A stretch of 22,808 nt of DNA from NCBI GenBank assembly GCA_023416135.1, contig JAEZIF010000059.1, positions 1 to 22,808 on the forward strand. The letters run 5' to 3'. This document shows, one piece after another, positions 14,618-22,808 of the stretch (positions are counted from its first letter, which is position 1; each line of letters begins with the position of its first letter). The notes beneath the pieces are model-generated. The model was not told the origin of the DNA and made no database searches. It saw only the letters and a list, made by a program, of their open reading frames with translations. The stretch is from Pseudomonadota bacterium (GTDB taxonomy: Bacteria > Pseudomonadota > Alphaproteobacteria > Reyranellales > Reyranellaceae). The position numbers were made by a program, and so were the translations under genes.

Positions 14618-15208
14618 TTACACGGCCGATCGGGCGATCTCTCGCCTTCTTATCCAGTGAATGAAGGGCAGCGCCGCCAGCACCATCCAGAGCTTGCCGA
14701 GGATCTGTCCGGCGAGGAAGTCGAGGCTGCCGAAGGCCAGCCACAGGAACAGGATGCTGTCGGCGACGAGGCCGACCAGGCTCGATGCCAGCACCGCGAG
14801 CACCAGCCCGCGCGACTGCAGCGGGGTATAGACGGCGAAGTCGGCCAGCTCGGACAGCAGGAACGCAGCGGCCGAGGCATAGACCAGCGGCGGCGGCGCG
14901 ACCGCGCCCGACAGCAGGGCGCCGGCGACGATGGCGGTGAGGGCGGCGGCACGGCCCAGCCTGCGCTGCACCAAGTCGCGCAGCACCAGGGCGAGGCCGA
15001 TCAGCAGCACGCCCGACGGCGCCATCAAGGGCATTCCCTTGGGTCCCCACGGCCAGACCGGCACCAGGCAGGGCCCGTGCGGCGGCGCGCAGACCGTGCC
15101 GAGATTGCCGATCATCCAGTTGGCGGCCGGAATGCAGGCGATGAAGGCCAGGAGATAGACCAGCGCCTCGGCCTTTTGCCGAGGCGAGGCGAGCGGAGCG
15201 GCTGTCAT
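14618..15208 (-). CDS. VUT-family transporter (queuosine-precursor transporter-like)
   Basis: A 196-aa inner-membrane protein with about six hydrophobic segments (about 15-33, 58-77, 86-103, 108-126, 134-156, 166-184). Family features are AANWMIGN near TM1, PSGVLLIGLALVLRDLVQ, LLSELADFAVYTPLQ and GQILGKLWMV, which match the VUT family; E. coli YhhQ of this family takes up queuine precursors (preQ0/preQ1). A loop with CAPPHGPC (40-47) between TM1 and TM2 is unusual and may form a disulphide. It stands alone on the minus strand, divergent from the CBS gene. No preQ1 riboswitch is seen upstream, so the substrate is inferred only. Confidence 0.75.
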   Translation of the reverse strand: MTAAPLASPRQKAEALVYLLAFIACIPAANWMIGNLGTVCAPPHGPCLVPVWPWGPKGMPLMAPSGVLLIGLALVLRDLVQRRLGRAAALTAIVAGALLSGAVAPPPLVYASAAAFLLSELADFAVYTPLQSRGLVLAVLASSLVGLVADSILFLWLAFGSLDFLAGQILGKLWMVLAALPFIHWIRRREIARSAV

Positions 15209-15335
15209 TGCGCGCGCTCCTAGCAGGCCCGGAAGGCCGGGAAAAGGCCATCTTCAATGCACAAATCGACGCTGGCGCGGGCGCGTGACTAGTGATCGAA
15301 TCGCGCCGTTCGACCACATTGCGGAGGGGGGAACC

Positions 15336-15767
15336 ATGTTCGTCTCCGATATTCTCTCGCAGAAGGGCGGTCTCGTCTATTCGGTGACGCCGGACGCCAC
15401 GGCGGCCGAGGTCGCCAGGCAGCTCAACGTCAAGCGCATCGGCTCGGTCCTCGTTCTGAACGAGCTGAGCACGGTTGTCGGCATCGTCTCGGAACGCGAC
15501 CTGGTGCGTGCGCTTGCGACCCATGGCGCCAAGGCGATGGAGCTCGAGATTCGTCAAGTCATGACCCGCGAGGTCGTGAGCTGCCATCCCGACGATTCGA
15601 TCGACGAGGTGATGAAGACCATGACCAACGGCCGCTTCCGGCACCTCCCGGTGATCCATCACGGCGAACTCGTCGGGCTGATCTCGATCGGCGACGTGGT
15701 CAAGGCGCGGTTGGAAGAGACGCAGCACGAGACCGAGGCGCTGAAGGCCTACATCGTCGCCGGCTGA
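15336..15767 (+). CDS. CBS-domain pair protein
   Basis: A 143-aa stand-alone CBS-pair (Bateman module) protein. CBS1 is about residues 10-62 (VYSVTPDATAAEVARQLNVKRIGSVLVLNE...GIVSERDLVRAL) and CBS2 about 74-130 (MTREVVSCHPDDSIDEVMKTM...RHLPVI...GLISIGDVVKARL). Such modules bind adenine nucleotides and report energy state, or act on a partner enzyme. The ATG at 15336 has a strong GGAGGGG upstream; the longer frame from 15285 is not supported. It ends 36 bp from the convergent ABM gene, with a CGAGCGCTCG palindrome between them. Confidence 0.92.
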   Translation: MFVSDILSQKGGLVYSVTPDATAAEVARQLNVKRIGSVLVLNELSTVVGIVSERDLVRALATHGAKAMELEIRQVMTREVVSCHPDDSIDEVMKTMTNGRFRHLPVIHHGELVGLISIGDVVKARLEETQHETEALKAYIVAG

Positions 15768-15803
15768 CGGCTCGGGCATTCGAGCGCTCGGCGGTGCTTG
15801 TTT

Positions 15804-16103
15804 CTAGGTCTTCGCGAAGACCTCCTCGCAGGTCACCAGCGTCACGGCACCGTCGAGGATCGGCTGGGCAATCGCGAAGAACTTCGCCACGACGTCAGAG
15901 CCGTTGTGCCGGTCCATTGCGGCGCGATCGGTGAACCGCTCGTAGGTGGTGAACACCGTCGGGTCGGCGGCGTCGCGTGAGACGAAGAAGCCGACCGTGT
16001 CGGGCTCGTTGGCGCGCACGTGCCGTGCCACATCCAGAAGGGCCTCCTGCAGCGTGGCCTCGTGACCCTTCCTGGCGCGGATGACAGCGGTGATCGTAAG
16101 CAT
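15804..16103 (-). CDS. Antibiotic biosynthesis monooxygenase (ABM) domain protein
   Basis: A 99-aa ferredoxin-like ABM-domain protein. MLTITAVIRARKGHEATLQEALLDVARHVR is the strand-helix opening, PDTVGFFVSRDAADPTVFTTYERFTDRAAMDRHNGSD the central sheet with the conserved Y-E-R-F and H positions. Such small proteins are cofactor-free quinone-type monooxygenases (YgiN-like) or heme-degrading enzymes; without more active-site detail the substrate is unknown. ATG at 16103 has AAGGAG 9 bases upstream. It is divergent from the SDR operon, sharing a 122-bp intergenic region. Confidence 0.83.
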   Translation of the reverse strand: MLTITAVIRARKGHEATLQEALLDVARHVRANEPDTVGFFVSRDAADPTVFTTYERFTDRAAMDRHNGSDVVAKFFAIAQPILDGAVTLVTCEEVFAKT

Positions 16104-16225
16104 CGGCTTTGCTCCTTGCTGGTGGCCGGCGTCGAGAGTGCAAGAAATCGACCATTCGGACCATGTCGACAGCAAACCGGCGGGCTGGCAGGTTGCGGCG
16201 TTGCGCAAACTGCCGAGAGCCAGTC

Positions 16226-16990
16226 ATGCCGTCAGAGCCACTTCCATTGCAGGGCAAGGTCGCCCTGGTCACCGGCGCGGGCCGCAACATCGGCCGCGCC
16301 ATCGCCCTCACGCTGGCGCGCGACGGCGCGACGGTGCTGGTCAACGGCCGGGCCGACAAGGCGGCGGTCGCGGAGGTCGTGGCTGAGATCGAGGCAGCGG
16401 GCGGCAGGGCCGTCGCCGCCATGGGCGACATCTCCGACCCGCAGGTGCCGCCGCGGCTCGCCGATCAGGCGGCCAAGGCGTTCGGTGGCGTCGACATCCT
16501 CGTGAGCAACGCCGGCCTGCGCCGCCAGACCTCGTTCCTCGACATGTCGTTCGAGGAATGGCGAGAGATCCTGTCGGTGGCGCTCGACGGCGCCTTCCTG
16601 CTGGGCAAGGCCTTCATTCCGCAGATGGTGGCCAAGGGCCAGGGTGGAGCCTTTGTCGCCATCTCGGGCATATCGACCCATGTCGGCACACCCAACCGCT
16701 GCCATGTCTCGGCATCGAAGTCGGGCCTCGAAGGCCTGATGCGGGCGCTCGCCGTCGAGCTGGCGCCGCATCGCATCACCTGCAACGCCCTCGCGCCCGG
16801 CGCCATCGATACGTCGCGCGCGGCCTCGGCGGGGCCTGCGCCAGCGAGCCGCATGAACCGCCCCATCCCCTTGAAGCGCTTCGGTACGGTCGACGAGATC
16901 GCCGCCATGGTGCGCCTGCTGGTCGGCCCGCAGGGCACCTTCATCACTGGCCAGACCATACACGTGAACGGTGGTGAGCACCTGACGTGA
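16226..16990 (+). CDS. SDR-family oxidoreductase with altered catalytic residues
   Basis: A 254-aa classical-size short-chain dehydrogenase/reductase. The NAD(P)-binding motif TGAGRNIG (16-23) and NAG (95-97 region, VSNAG) are intact, as is the ending ITGQTIHVNGGEHLT. The active-site Lys is K165 in SASK, but the residue at the usual Tyr place is V161 (HVSASK instead of YSASK), and the position aligned with the catalytic Ser is G148 (AISGIS). It may be a divergent enzyme using another mechanism, or a non-catalytic binding protein. ATG at 16226 was chosen as it leads directly into the Rossmann strand; the ribosome-binding site (GAGAG) is weak. Its stop overlaps the next gene's GTG by 4 bp. Confidence 0.85.
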   Translation: MPSEPLPLQGKVALVTGAGRNIGRAIALTLARDGATVLVNGRADKAAVAEVVAEIEAAGGRAVAAMGDISDPQVPPRLADQAAKAFGGVDILVSNAGLRRQTSFLDMSFEEWREILSVALDGAFLLGKAFIPQMVAKGQGGAFVAISGISTHVGTPNRCHVSASKSGLEGLMRALAVELAPHRITCNALAPGAIDTSRAASAGPAPASRMNRPIPLKRFGTVDEIAAMVRLLVGPQGTFITGQTIHVNGGEHLT

Positions 16991-18006
16991 GGAACCTCAT
17001 CACCGACGTCCCCGGCGTCCTGGTCGGCAACGCCCACGATGCACGGATGGCGACGGGCGTAACCGTGGCGCTGTTCGAGCAAAGCGTCGTGGCAAGCGTG
17101 GCCACGCTCGGCGGCGCGCCGGGCGACCGTGCGGTCACGCTGCTCGAGCCCGAGATGACGCGTGGCATGATCGACGCCATCGTGCTGTCGGGCGGCTCGC
17201 TCTACGGTCTCGACGCCGCGGGCGGCGCCACGGCCGTGCTGTGCCGCCAGGGCAAGGGCGCGCAGTTCGGCGGCCTTACGCTGCCGGTGGCGGTGCAGGC
17301 CATCCTGTTCGACCTGATGAACGGCGGCGACAAGGACTGGCTGACCGCGCCGGTGGAGAAGCGGCCTCCCTATTGGGACCTCGGTCGAGACGCGGCGCTC
17401 GCCGCCGCGCAGGACTTCGCGTTGGGTACGGCGGGTGCAGGCTATGGCGCCACCACGGTCACCTCGAAAGGCGGGCTCGGCTCGGCAAGCACGCGGACGC
17501 GCCAGGGCTTCACCGTCGGTGCACTGGCGGCGGTGAACGCCGTCGGCTCGGCAATGATCGGCGATGGGCCGCATTTCTGGGCGGCGCCCCACGAGCAAGG
17601 CGCCGAGTTCGGCGGACTCGGTTGGCCGCAGAAGATCCCGCTCGAAGAACTCGCCGTGCGCTTCAAGGGCCAGCCGGCGCCGGCCACCGCGACCACCATT
17701 GCCATGGTCGCGACAGACGCCACGCTCACCAAGGCAGAGTGCAAACGGCTCGCCATCATGGCCAACGACGGTCTGGCGAAGGCGCTGCGTCCGGTGCACG
17801 CGCCGAACGACGGCGACACGGTGTTCGCGGCCTCCACCGGGCGCGCCGGGCCCGGCGGCGATCCGCCCGTGCTCACCGAACTCGGCACCGTTGCGGCCGA
17901 CTGCCTTGCCCGTGCGGTGGCGCGCGGCGTGTACGAAGCGACGGCCCTGCCCTACAAGACCGCAGTGCCCGACTGGAAGACGCGATTCGGAGATGGCCGG
18001 CGATGA
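16987..18006 (+). CDS. P1-family peptidase (DmpA/NylC-like N-terminal nucleophile hydrolase)
   Basis: A 339-aa serine/threonine N-terminal-nucleophile peptidase of the P1 family (DmpA aminopeptidase, NylC). These enzymes cut themselves into alpha and beta chains and then act on N-terminal amino acids or amides. Blocks are ITDVPGVLVGNAHD at the start, VLSGGSLYGLDAAGG (about 66-80), AGAGYGATT and ATTIAMVATDATLTKAE near the cut site. T236 is the expected nucleophile, giving chains of about 235 and 104 residues. The residue before it is A235, where NylC has Asn and DmpA has Gly. The GTG at 16987 overlaps the SDR stop (GTGA). The gene is within a four-gene overlap chain. Confidence 0.88.
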   Translation: MRNLITDVPGVLVGNAHDARMATGVTVALFEQSVVASVATLGGAPGDRAVTLLEPEMTRGMIDAIVLSGGSLYGLDAAGGATAVLCRQGKGAQFGGLTLPVAVQAILFDLMNGGDKDWLTAPVEKRPPYWDLGRDAALAAAQDFALGTAGAGYGATTVTSKGGLGSASTRTRQGFTVGALAAVNAVGSAMIGDGPHFWAAPHEQGAEFGGLGWPQKIPLEELAVRFKGQPAPATATTIAMVATDATLTKAECKRLAIMANDGLAKALRPVHAPNDGDTVFAASTGRAGPGGDPPVLTELGTVAADCLARAVARGVYEATALPYKTAVPDWKTRFGDGRR

Positions 18007-18380
18007 TGGGGTATCTCGTGGTGTTCGTGGGGGCGGGGATCGGCGGCACGATCCGGCATGGCATGAACATCTGGGTGGGGCGCCTCATGGGCACGCACTT
18101 TCCCTGGCACACTCTGGTCATCAACATCACCGGCTCGCTGGTCATGGGACTGGTCGTCGGCTGGTTCATCGAGCACAACGAGGACGGCCATCTCCGCCTG
18201 TTCCTCGCGACCGGCATCCTGGGGGGCTATACGACCTTCTCGGCGTTTTCGCTCGACGCGGTGCTGCTGTGGCAACGCCACGACCATCTCCTGGCGACTC
18301 TCTATGTCGGCGGCTCGGTGGTCGGCGCCGTGGCGGGGCTGGTGGCCGGCCTGTGGATCGCGAAGATGATGCCGGCGTGA
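18003..18380 (+). CDS. crcB: CrcB/Fluc fluoride ion channel
   Basis: A 125-aa membrane protein with four TM segments that exports fluoride as a dual-topology homodimer. GAGIGGTIRHGMN (10-22), the pore Asn in NITGS (N41), and GGYTTFSAFSLD (74-85) with the fluoride-coordinating Phe pair F79 and F82 are all present. A single-gene (homodimer) form is indicated because no second crcB lies alongside. The start is the ATG at 18003 overlapping the peptidase stop by 4 bp (ATGA); a second ATG follows at once. No fluoride riboswitch is seen, which is expected because the gene sits inside an operon. Confidence 0.95.
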   Translation: MMGYLVVFVGAGIGGTIRHGMNIWVGRLMGTHFPWHTLVINITGSLVMGLVVGWFIEHNEDGHLRLFLATGILGGYTTFSAFSLDAVLLWQRHDHLLATLYVGGSVVGAVAGLVAGLWIAKMMPA

Positions 18381-19525
18381 GCCGGCGCTACGACGTCATC
18401 GTCGCAGGCGGCGGCGCTGCCGGCCTGATGTGTGCGCTGCGCGCCGGCCAGCGCGGGCGGCGCGTCGTGGTGCTGGAGCACGCCGAGAAGGTCGGCAAGA
18501 AGATCCTGATCTCGGGCGGTGGGCGGTGCAATTTCACCAACCTCGGCAGCCGGCCCGAGGCCTTCCTGTCGGCCAACCCGCATTTCTGCAAGTCGGCGCT
18601 GGCGCGCTACACCCAGCACGACTTCATCGCCCTGGTCGAGAAGCACCGCATCGCCTGGCACGAGAAGACCCTGGGCCAGCTCTTTTGCAACGGCTCGGCG
18701 CGACAGATCGTGGCCATGCTGCTGGCCGAGTGCGCCGCCGTCGGTGTCGAGGTGAAGGTGGCGCATCGCATCACCGGCATCGACAAGGCCGAGCATTTTG
18801 GCGTGGCAACGGACCACGGCGCGTTCGCCTCGCCGGCGCTGGTGCTGGCAACCGGCGGCCTGTCGATTCCCAAAATGGGCGCGACCGGTTTTGCGCACGA
18901 TGTCGCCCGCCGCTTCGGCCTTCGGCTCACCGAGACCCGGCCGGCACTGGTCCCGCTGACGCTGAAGGTGCCGGAGCTGAGCGGCGTGTCGCTGGAGGTG
19001 GTGACGCGGCTCGGCCGCGCGAGCTTCCGCGAGGCCATGCTGTTCACCCATCGCGGATTGTCGGGGCCGGCGATCCTGCAGATCTCGTCCTACTGGCGGG
19101 ACGGGCAGGAAATCGCAATCGACCTGCTGCCCGACATCGATGCCGCGTCCTTCCTGAAGGACCGCAAGCGCTCGCGGCCCAAGGCGGAGCTGCGTACGGT
19201 GCTGAGCGAAGTGCTGCCGCAGCGTCTGGCGCAGCACCTCGCGTCCGAAGGGACGATGGCGAACGCCCGTGATCGCGACCTCGATGCCTTGGCCGAGCGG
19301 CTGACGGCCTGGAAGATCGTGCCGACCGGAACCGAGGGCTACGCCAAGGCCGAGGTCACGGTGGGCGGCGTCGATACCGACGAGCTGTCGTCGCGTACCC
19401 TGGAAGCCAAGAAGGCGCCGGGCCTGTTCGTGATCGGCGAGGCGGTCGACGTCACCGGCTGGCTGGGCGGCTACAATTTCCAGTGGGCCTGGTCGAGCGG
19501 CTGGGCGGCGGGCGAGGCGGTGTGA
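18377..19525 (+). CDS. HI0933/YhiN-type FAD-dependent oxidoreductase
   Basis: A 382-aa flavoprotein of the HI0933 (YhiN) family. The dinucleotide-binding motif VIVAGGGAAGL (G11, G13, G16) begins the protein, and KKILISGGGRCNFTN (41-55) is the family's second signature; VIGEAVDVTGWLGGYNFQWAWSSG near the C-terminus closes the FAD site. The family is widespread and its function is not well defined. The GTG start at 18377 overlaps the crcB stop (GTGA), leaving the normal distance to the FAD motif. Length is close to family norms (about 390-420 aa). The gene ends 7 bp from the convergent livF stop. Confidence 0.9.
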   Translation: MSRRYDVIVAGGGAAGLMCALRAGQRGRRVVVLEHAEKVGKKILISGGGRCNFTNLGSRPEAFLSANPHFCKSALARYTQHDFIALVEKHRIAWHEKTLGQLFCNGSARQIVAMLLAECAAVGVEVKVAHRITGIDKAEHFGVATDHGAFASPALVLATGGLSIPKMGATGFAHDVARRFGLRLTETRPALVPLTLKVPELSGVSLEVVTRLGRASFREAMLFTHRGLSGPAILQISSYWRDGQEIAIDLLPDIDAASFLKDRKRSRPKAELRTVLSEVLPQRLAQHLASEGTMANARDRDLDALAERLTAWKIVPTGTEGYAKAEVTVGGVDTDELSSRTLEAKKAPGLFVIGEAVDVTGWLGGYNFQWAWSSGWAAGEAV

Positions 19526-19532
19526 TCCAAAA

Positions 19533-20226
<694 letters not shown>

Positions 20227-20234
<8 letters not shown>

Positions 20235-20955
20235 GCAGCACCTTGGCGGCGCCATGGCCGAGATAGGCTTCGACCACCTGCGGATCCTCGGCGATGGCGG
20301 CGGGCGTGCCCTCGGCGATCATGCGGCCCTGGTTCAGCACATAGACGCGCTCGGCGAGCGAGGTCACCGCCTGCATGACATGCTCGATCAGCAGGATGGT
20401 GACGCCCGAATTGCGGATCTCGCGGATCACCTGGACGATCTCCGTGATCTCGGTGGGGTTGAGACCGGCCATGACCTCGTCGAGCAGCAGCAAACGAGGA
20501 CCGGTGGCCAGTGCGCGGGCGAGCTCGAGCCGCTTGCGGCCGGCGACGGTCAGATCGGCGCCCTTCTGGTCGAGCTGGCCCACCATGCCGACCATGGCGG
20601 CCACCGCCTCGGCCTCGCGCTCGGCAACCCGGCGATCGCCGGTGTGCAGGTAGCCGCCCACCAAGATGTTCTCGCGCACGCTGATCCTGGCGAAGGGCTG
20701 GGTGATCTGGAACGTTCGCACCATGCCGGCGGCGCAGATGCGATGCGGCGGCCGGGCGGTGATGTCCTGGCCGTTGAAGGCGACGCGGCCGGCGTCGGGT
20801 ACGTGGAAGCCGGCGATGGCGGCGAAGAGCGTGGTCTTGCCCGCGCCGTTGGGCCCGATCAGGCCGACGATCTCGCCTTGGCGCACGTCGAGCGACGCCT
20901 TGTCGACGGCTTTCAGACCGCCGAACGCCTTGGAAAGTTCGCGCACCTCAAGCAT
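20227..20955 (-). CDS. livG: Branched-chain amino-acid-type ABC transporter ATPase LivG
   Basis: A 242-aa ABC ATPase. Walker A GPNGAGKTT (34-42), a signature of the LTVAGRKRLELARAL type (135-149) and Walker B LLLLDEVMAGLNPTE (about 155-169) are present; LNPTE is characteristic of LivG. LTVAG replaces the textbook LSGGQ, a common variation among LivG proteins. It overlaps the livM end by 8 bp and the livF start by 8 bp. The ligand specificity resides in the binding protein, not here, and that gene is absent from the window. Confidence 0.95.
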
Positions 20956-21910
20956 GGCGAGGCTTCCGCCGGAACAGTCCCATCAGCCCGTCCGGCAGGC
21001 GGGCAACGATCAGCACCAGCATGATGCCGTAGACCACGAGGCTGAGCGGCTGCACGTTCTTCAGGGCCGGCACGACGCTTGCCAACCCGCGCGTCACCTC
21101 GTTGATGCCGGTCAGCGCCACCGAGCCGATCAGCGGCCCGAAGATGGTGCCGGCACCGCCGACCATGCTGACCAGCAGCATCTCGACCGACTTGTCGACG
21201 CCGAAGGCGATCGAAGGGTCGATGTAGAGGTACTTCTGGGCATAGAAGGTGCCGCCGGCCGCGCACATGGCGCCCGACAGGGTCAGCACCTTCACCTTCT
21301 CGGCGAACACGTCGATGCCCAGTGCGCGCGCCGCGTCCTCGTTCTCGCGGATGGCGACCAGGCGGGCGCCGAAGCGGTTGCGCGTCAGCTGCCAGGCGAT
21401 CACCAGCGAGATCACGCAGAGCGCCAGCGCGATGTAGTAGATCCAGATCGGGTCCTTGAACTGGAAGTTGATCGGTCGCTGGTCGGCCTTGATCAGCATG
21501 CCGAGCCCGCCGCGGGTGAACGGCACCGAATTGGCGAGGACGCGGAAGACTTCGGCGAACGCCAGCGTGATCAGCGCGAAGTACGAGCCGCGCAGGCCGG
21601 CACGGAAGGACAGGAAGGCGATGATCCAGCCGACGATGCCGCCGGCCAGCATGGCGGCCGGCCAGGCGAGCCAGGGGTTCCAGCCGTAGGTCACCTGCAG
21701 GATGGTCGAGGTGTAGGCGCCGGTGCCGAAGAATACGACGTGGCCGAACGAGGTCTGGCCGGCGAAGCCGCCGGCGATGTTCCACGACTGGCCGATGAAC
21801 GCCACGAAGAACACCAGCATGCCGATGTTGACGAGATAGTTCGGCGCCAGCAGCGGGAAGATCACCGCCGCGGCGAGACCGATGGCAAGCAGGAGGGTCT
21901 GCCGGTTCAC
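20948..21910 (-). CDS. livM: Branched-chain amino-acid-type ABC transporter permease LivM
   Basis: A 320-aa inner-membrane permease with about nine hydrophobic segments. The family block GGFAGQTSFGHVVFFGTGAY is near residues 47-66, and the ATPase-contacting loop AIRENEDAARALGID is in the middle. The tail LPDGLMGLFRRKPRHA is typical. The start is GTG at 21910, overlapping the livH stop by 4 bp (GTGA); open frame continues upstream within livH but without family similarity. It forms a heterodimer with LivH. Confidence 0.95.
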   Translation of the reverse strand: MNRQTLLLAIGLAAAVIFPLLAPNYLVNIGMLVFFVAFIGQSWNIAGGFAGQTSFGHVVFFGTGAYTSTILQVTYGWNPWLAWPAAMLAGGIVGWIIAFLSFRAGLRGSYFALITLAFAEVFRVLANSVPFTRGGLGMLIKADQRPINFQFKDPIWIYYIALALCVISLVIAWQLTRNRFGARLVAIRENEDAARALGIDVFAEKVKVLTLSGAMCAAGGTFYAQKYLYIDPSIAFGVDKSVEMLLVSMVGGAGTIFGPLIGSVALTGINEVTRGLASVVPALKNVQPLSLVVYGIMLVLIVARLPDGLMGLFRRKPRHA

Positions 21911-22779
21911 ACCTTGCTCCCGAACAGGCCGGTGGGCTTCAGGAGCAGGATCAGGATGAAGATCAGCGAGATGCCGATCTGGCCGAGCTGCTCGCCGAGG
22001 AAGAGGCCGCCCAGCGCCTCGGTGATGCCGATGATGAAGCCGCCGACCGCCGCGCCGATGAAGCTGCCCATGCCGCCCAGCACGACGATGGTGAAGGCGA
22101 CCAGCACGAAGGCGTGGCCGGAGGAGGGCGTCACGTAATAGGTAGGCATCAGCAGGCACGCGGCGGCGCCCAGGCAGGCGATGCCGATGCCGTAGGAGAC
22201 GGCGAAGATGTTGTCGACGTCGATGCCGACCAGGCGCGCGCCCTGGCGCTCCTTGGCGACGGCGCGGATCGCCTTGCCGGTGTCGCTCTTGGCCATGTAG
22301 AGGCCGAGGATGGCGCACAGCAGAAGCGAGGCGCCGAAGGAGATGAGCTTGGGCAACGGCAGGAAAGCCGCGCCCAGCTGGATGAACGAGCCGGCATAGG
22401 GCACGTCGATCGTCTGGGTGTCGCCGCCGAAGAACAGCAGGGCGGCATTGTCGAACACGATCGAAAGGCCCAGCGTGATCAAAAGGATGTTCTCGTCGCG
22501 GCCGTGGCTGAAGCGGCCGATCACCAGCCGGTAGAGCACGAAGCCGAAGACGAAGGCGCCGGCGATCACCACCGGCAGGGCGACGTAAGGGTCGACGCCG
22601 ATCAGGCGCCACAGCCAGAACACGGCGTACATGGCCAGCATCAGCAGGCTGCCATGGGCGAAGTTGATGATGTGCAGGACACCGTAGATCAGCGTCAGGC
22701 CGACGGCGACCAGCACATAGATGCCGCCGGCGAGCAGGCCGTTGAGCACGCCGGCGAAGATGATCTGAGGGTCGAGCAC
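21907..22779 (-). CDS. livH: Branched-chain amino-acid-type ABC transporter permease LivH
   Basis: A 290-aa inner-membrane permease with about eight hydrophobic segments. Family blocks are GGIYVLVAVGLTLIYGVLHIINFAHG (about 18-43), AVAKERQGARLVGIDVD (the loop that meets the ATPase) and GGMGSFIGAAVGGFIIGITE near the C-terminus. The start is GTG at 22779, with GGGG a few bases upstream. It is the first of the four liv genes seen on the minus strand. The periplasmic binding protein and any regulator would lie beyond the right edge of the window. Confidence 0.94.
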   Translation of the reverse strand: MLDPQIIFAGVLNGLLAGGIYVLVAVGLTLIYGVLHIINFAHGSLLMLAMYAVFWLWRLIGVDPYVALPVVIAGAFVFGFVLYRLVIGRFSHGRDENILLITLGLSIVFDNAALLFFGGDTQTIDVPYAGSFIQLGAAFLPLPKLISFGASLLLCAILGLYMAKSDTGKAIRAVAKERQGARLVGIDVDNIFAVSYGIGIACLGAAACLLMPTYYVTPSSGHAFVLVAFTIVVLGGMGSFIGAAVGGFIIGITEALGGLFLGEQLGQIGISLIFILILLLKPTGLFGSKV

Positions 22780-22808
22780 GCCCCGTGTCTATCCCTTGGG
22801 GCTTCGTC

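Noticed and set aside
15768..15803. Bidirectional terminator between the CBS and ABM genes
   Set aside because: The CGAGCGCTCG palindrome is present, but no T tract follows on either strand, so I do not list it as a terminator.
18003..18060. Fluoride riboswitch before crcB
   Set aside because: The gene starts inside the preceding coding region by a 4-bp overlap, and no riboswitch-like leader exists.
20666..22138. A 490-codon plus-strand frame opposite livG/livM/livH
   Set aside because: Low-complexity His/Asp/Gln-rich translation opposite well-defined ABC transporter genes.

Overview
The window is about 22.8 kb of dense, GC-rich chromosomal DNA with many GTG starts and 4-8 bp gene overlaps. 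Family content and gene style (livHMGF cassette, divergent SDRs, ABM and NIPSNAP enzymes, VUT transporter, tandem Usp protein) suggest an alphaproteobacterium, perhaps of the Rhodospirillales/Reyranella/Bradyrhizobium type. That placement rests on memory of similar proteins and is weak. I see no rRNA, tRNA, CRISPR array or prophage.

Layout. (1) 9-2068, minus: an overlapping pair of an amidase-signature hydrolase and an L-aspartate dehydrogenase (nadX). (2) 2132-4441, plus: four small catabolic-type proteins: a DsbA-fold HCCA-isomerase-like protein that seems to lack an internal segment, a VOC protein, a NIPSNAP protein and a PPOX-type flavoprotein. (3) 4442-6536: a gene-poor island. It holds a good sigma70-like promoter with hairpins but no gene, an IS3-family insertion sequence (about 4762-6258, minus) whose orfB carries two frameshifts, and a featureless flank. 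(4) 6537-10814, minus: RND efflux adaptor and pump without an outer-membrane channel. (5) 10917-13689, plus: an exported TPR-like protein ending in a textbook Kazal inhibitor domain, then an ArsR - SRPBCC - SRPBCC cassette with a perfect palindrome over the arsR start codon. (6) 13705-16103: tandem universal stress protein, VUT transporter, CBS-pair protein and ABM monooxygenase. (7) 16226-19525, plus: four genes chained by 4 bp overlaps (SDR without the canonical Tyr, P1-family N-terminal-nucleophile peptidase, CrcB fluoride channel, HI0933-type flavoprotein). (8) 19533-22779, minus: livH-livM-livG-livF of a branched-chain amino-acid/amide-type ABC importer; its binding protein is not in the window.

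Working together: the liv permease/ATPases form one importer; the RND adaptor and pump form one exporter; the ArsR protein probably controls itself and the two SRPBCC genes; amidase plus NadX could release and deaminate an amino compound. No clearly new multi-gene defence or biosynthetic system is evident. The most unusual items are the Kazal protein with a predicted Arg P1 residue, the palindrome on the arsR start codon, the SDR active-site changes, the damaged IS, and a possible orphan small-RNA locus.
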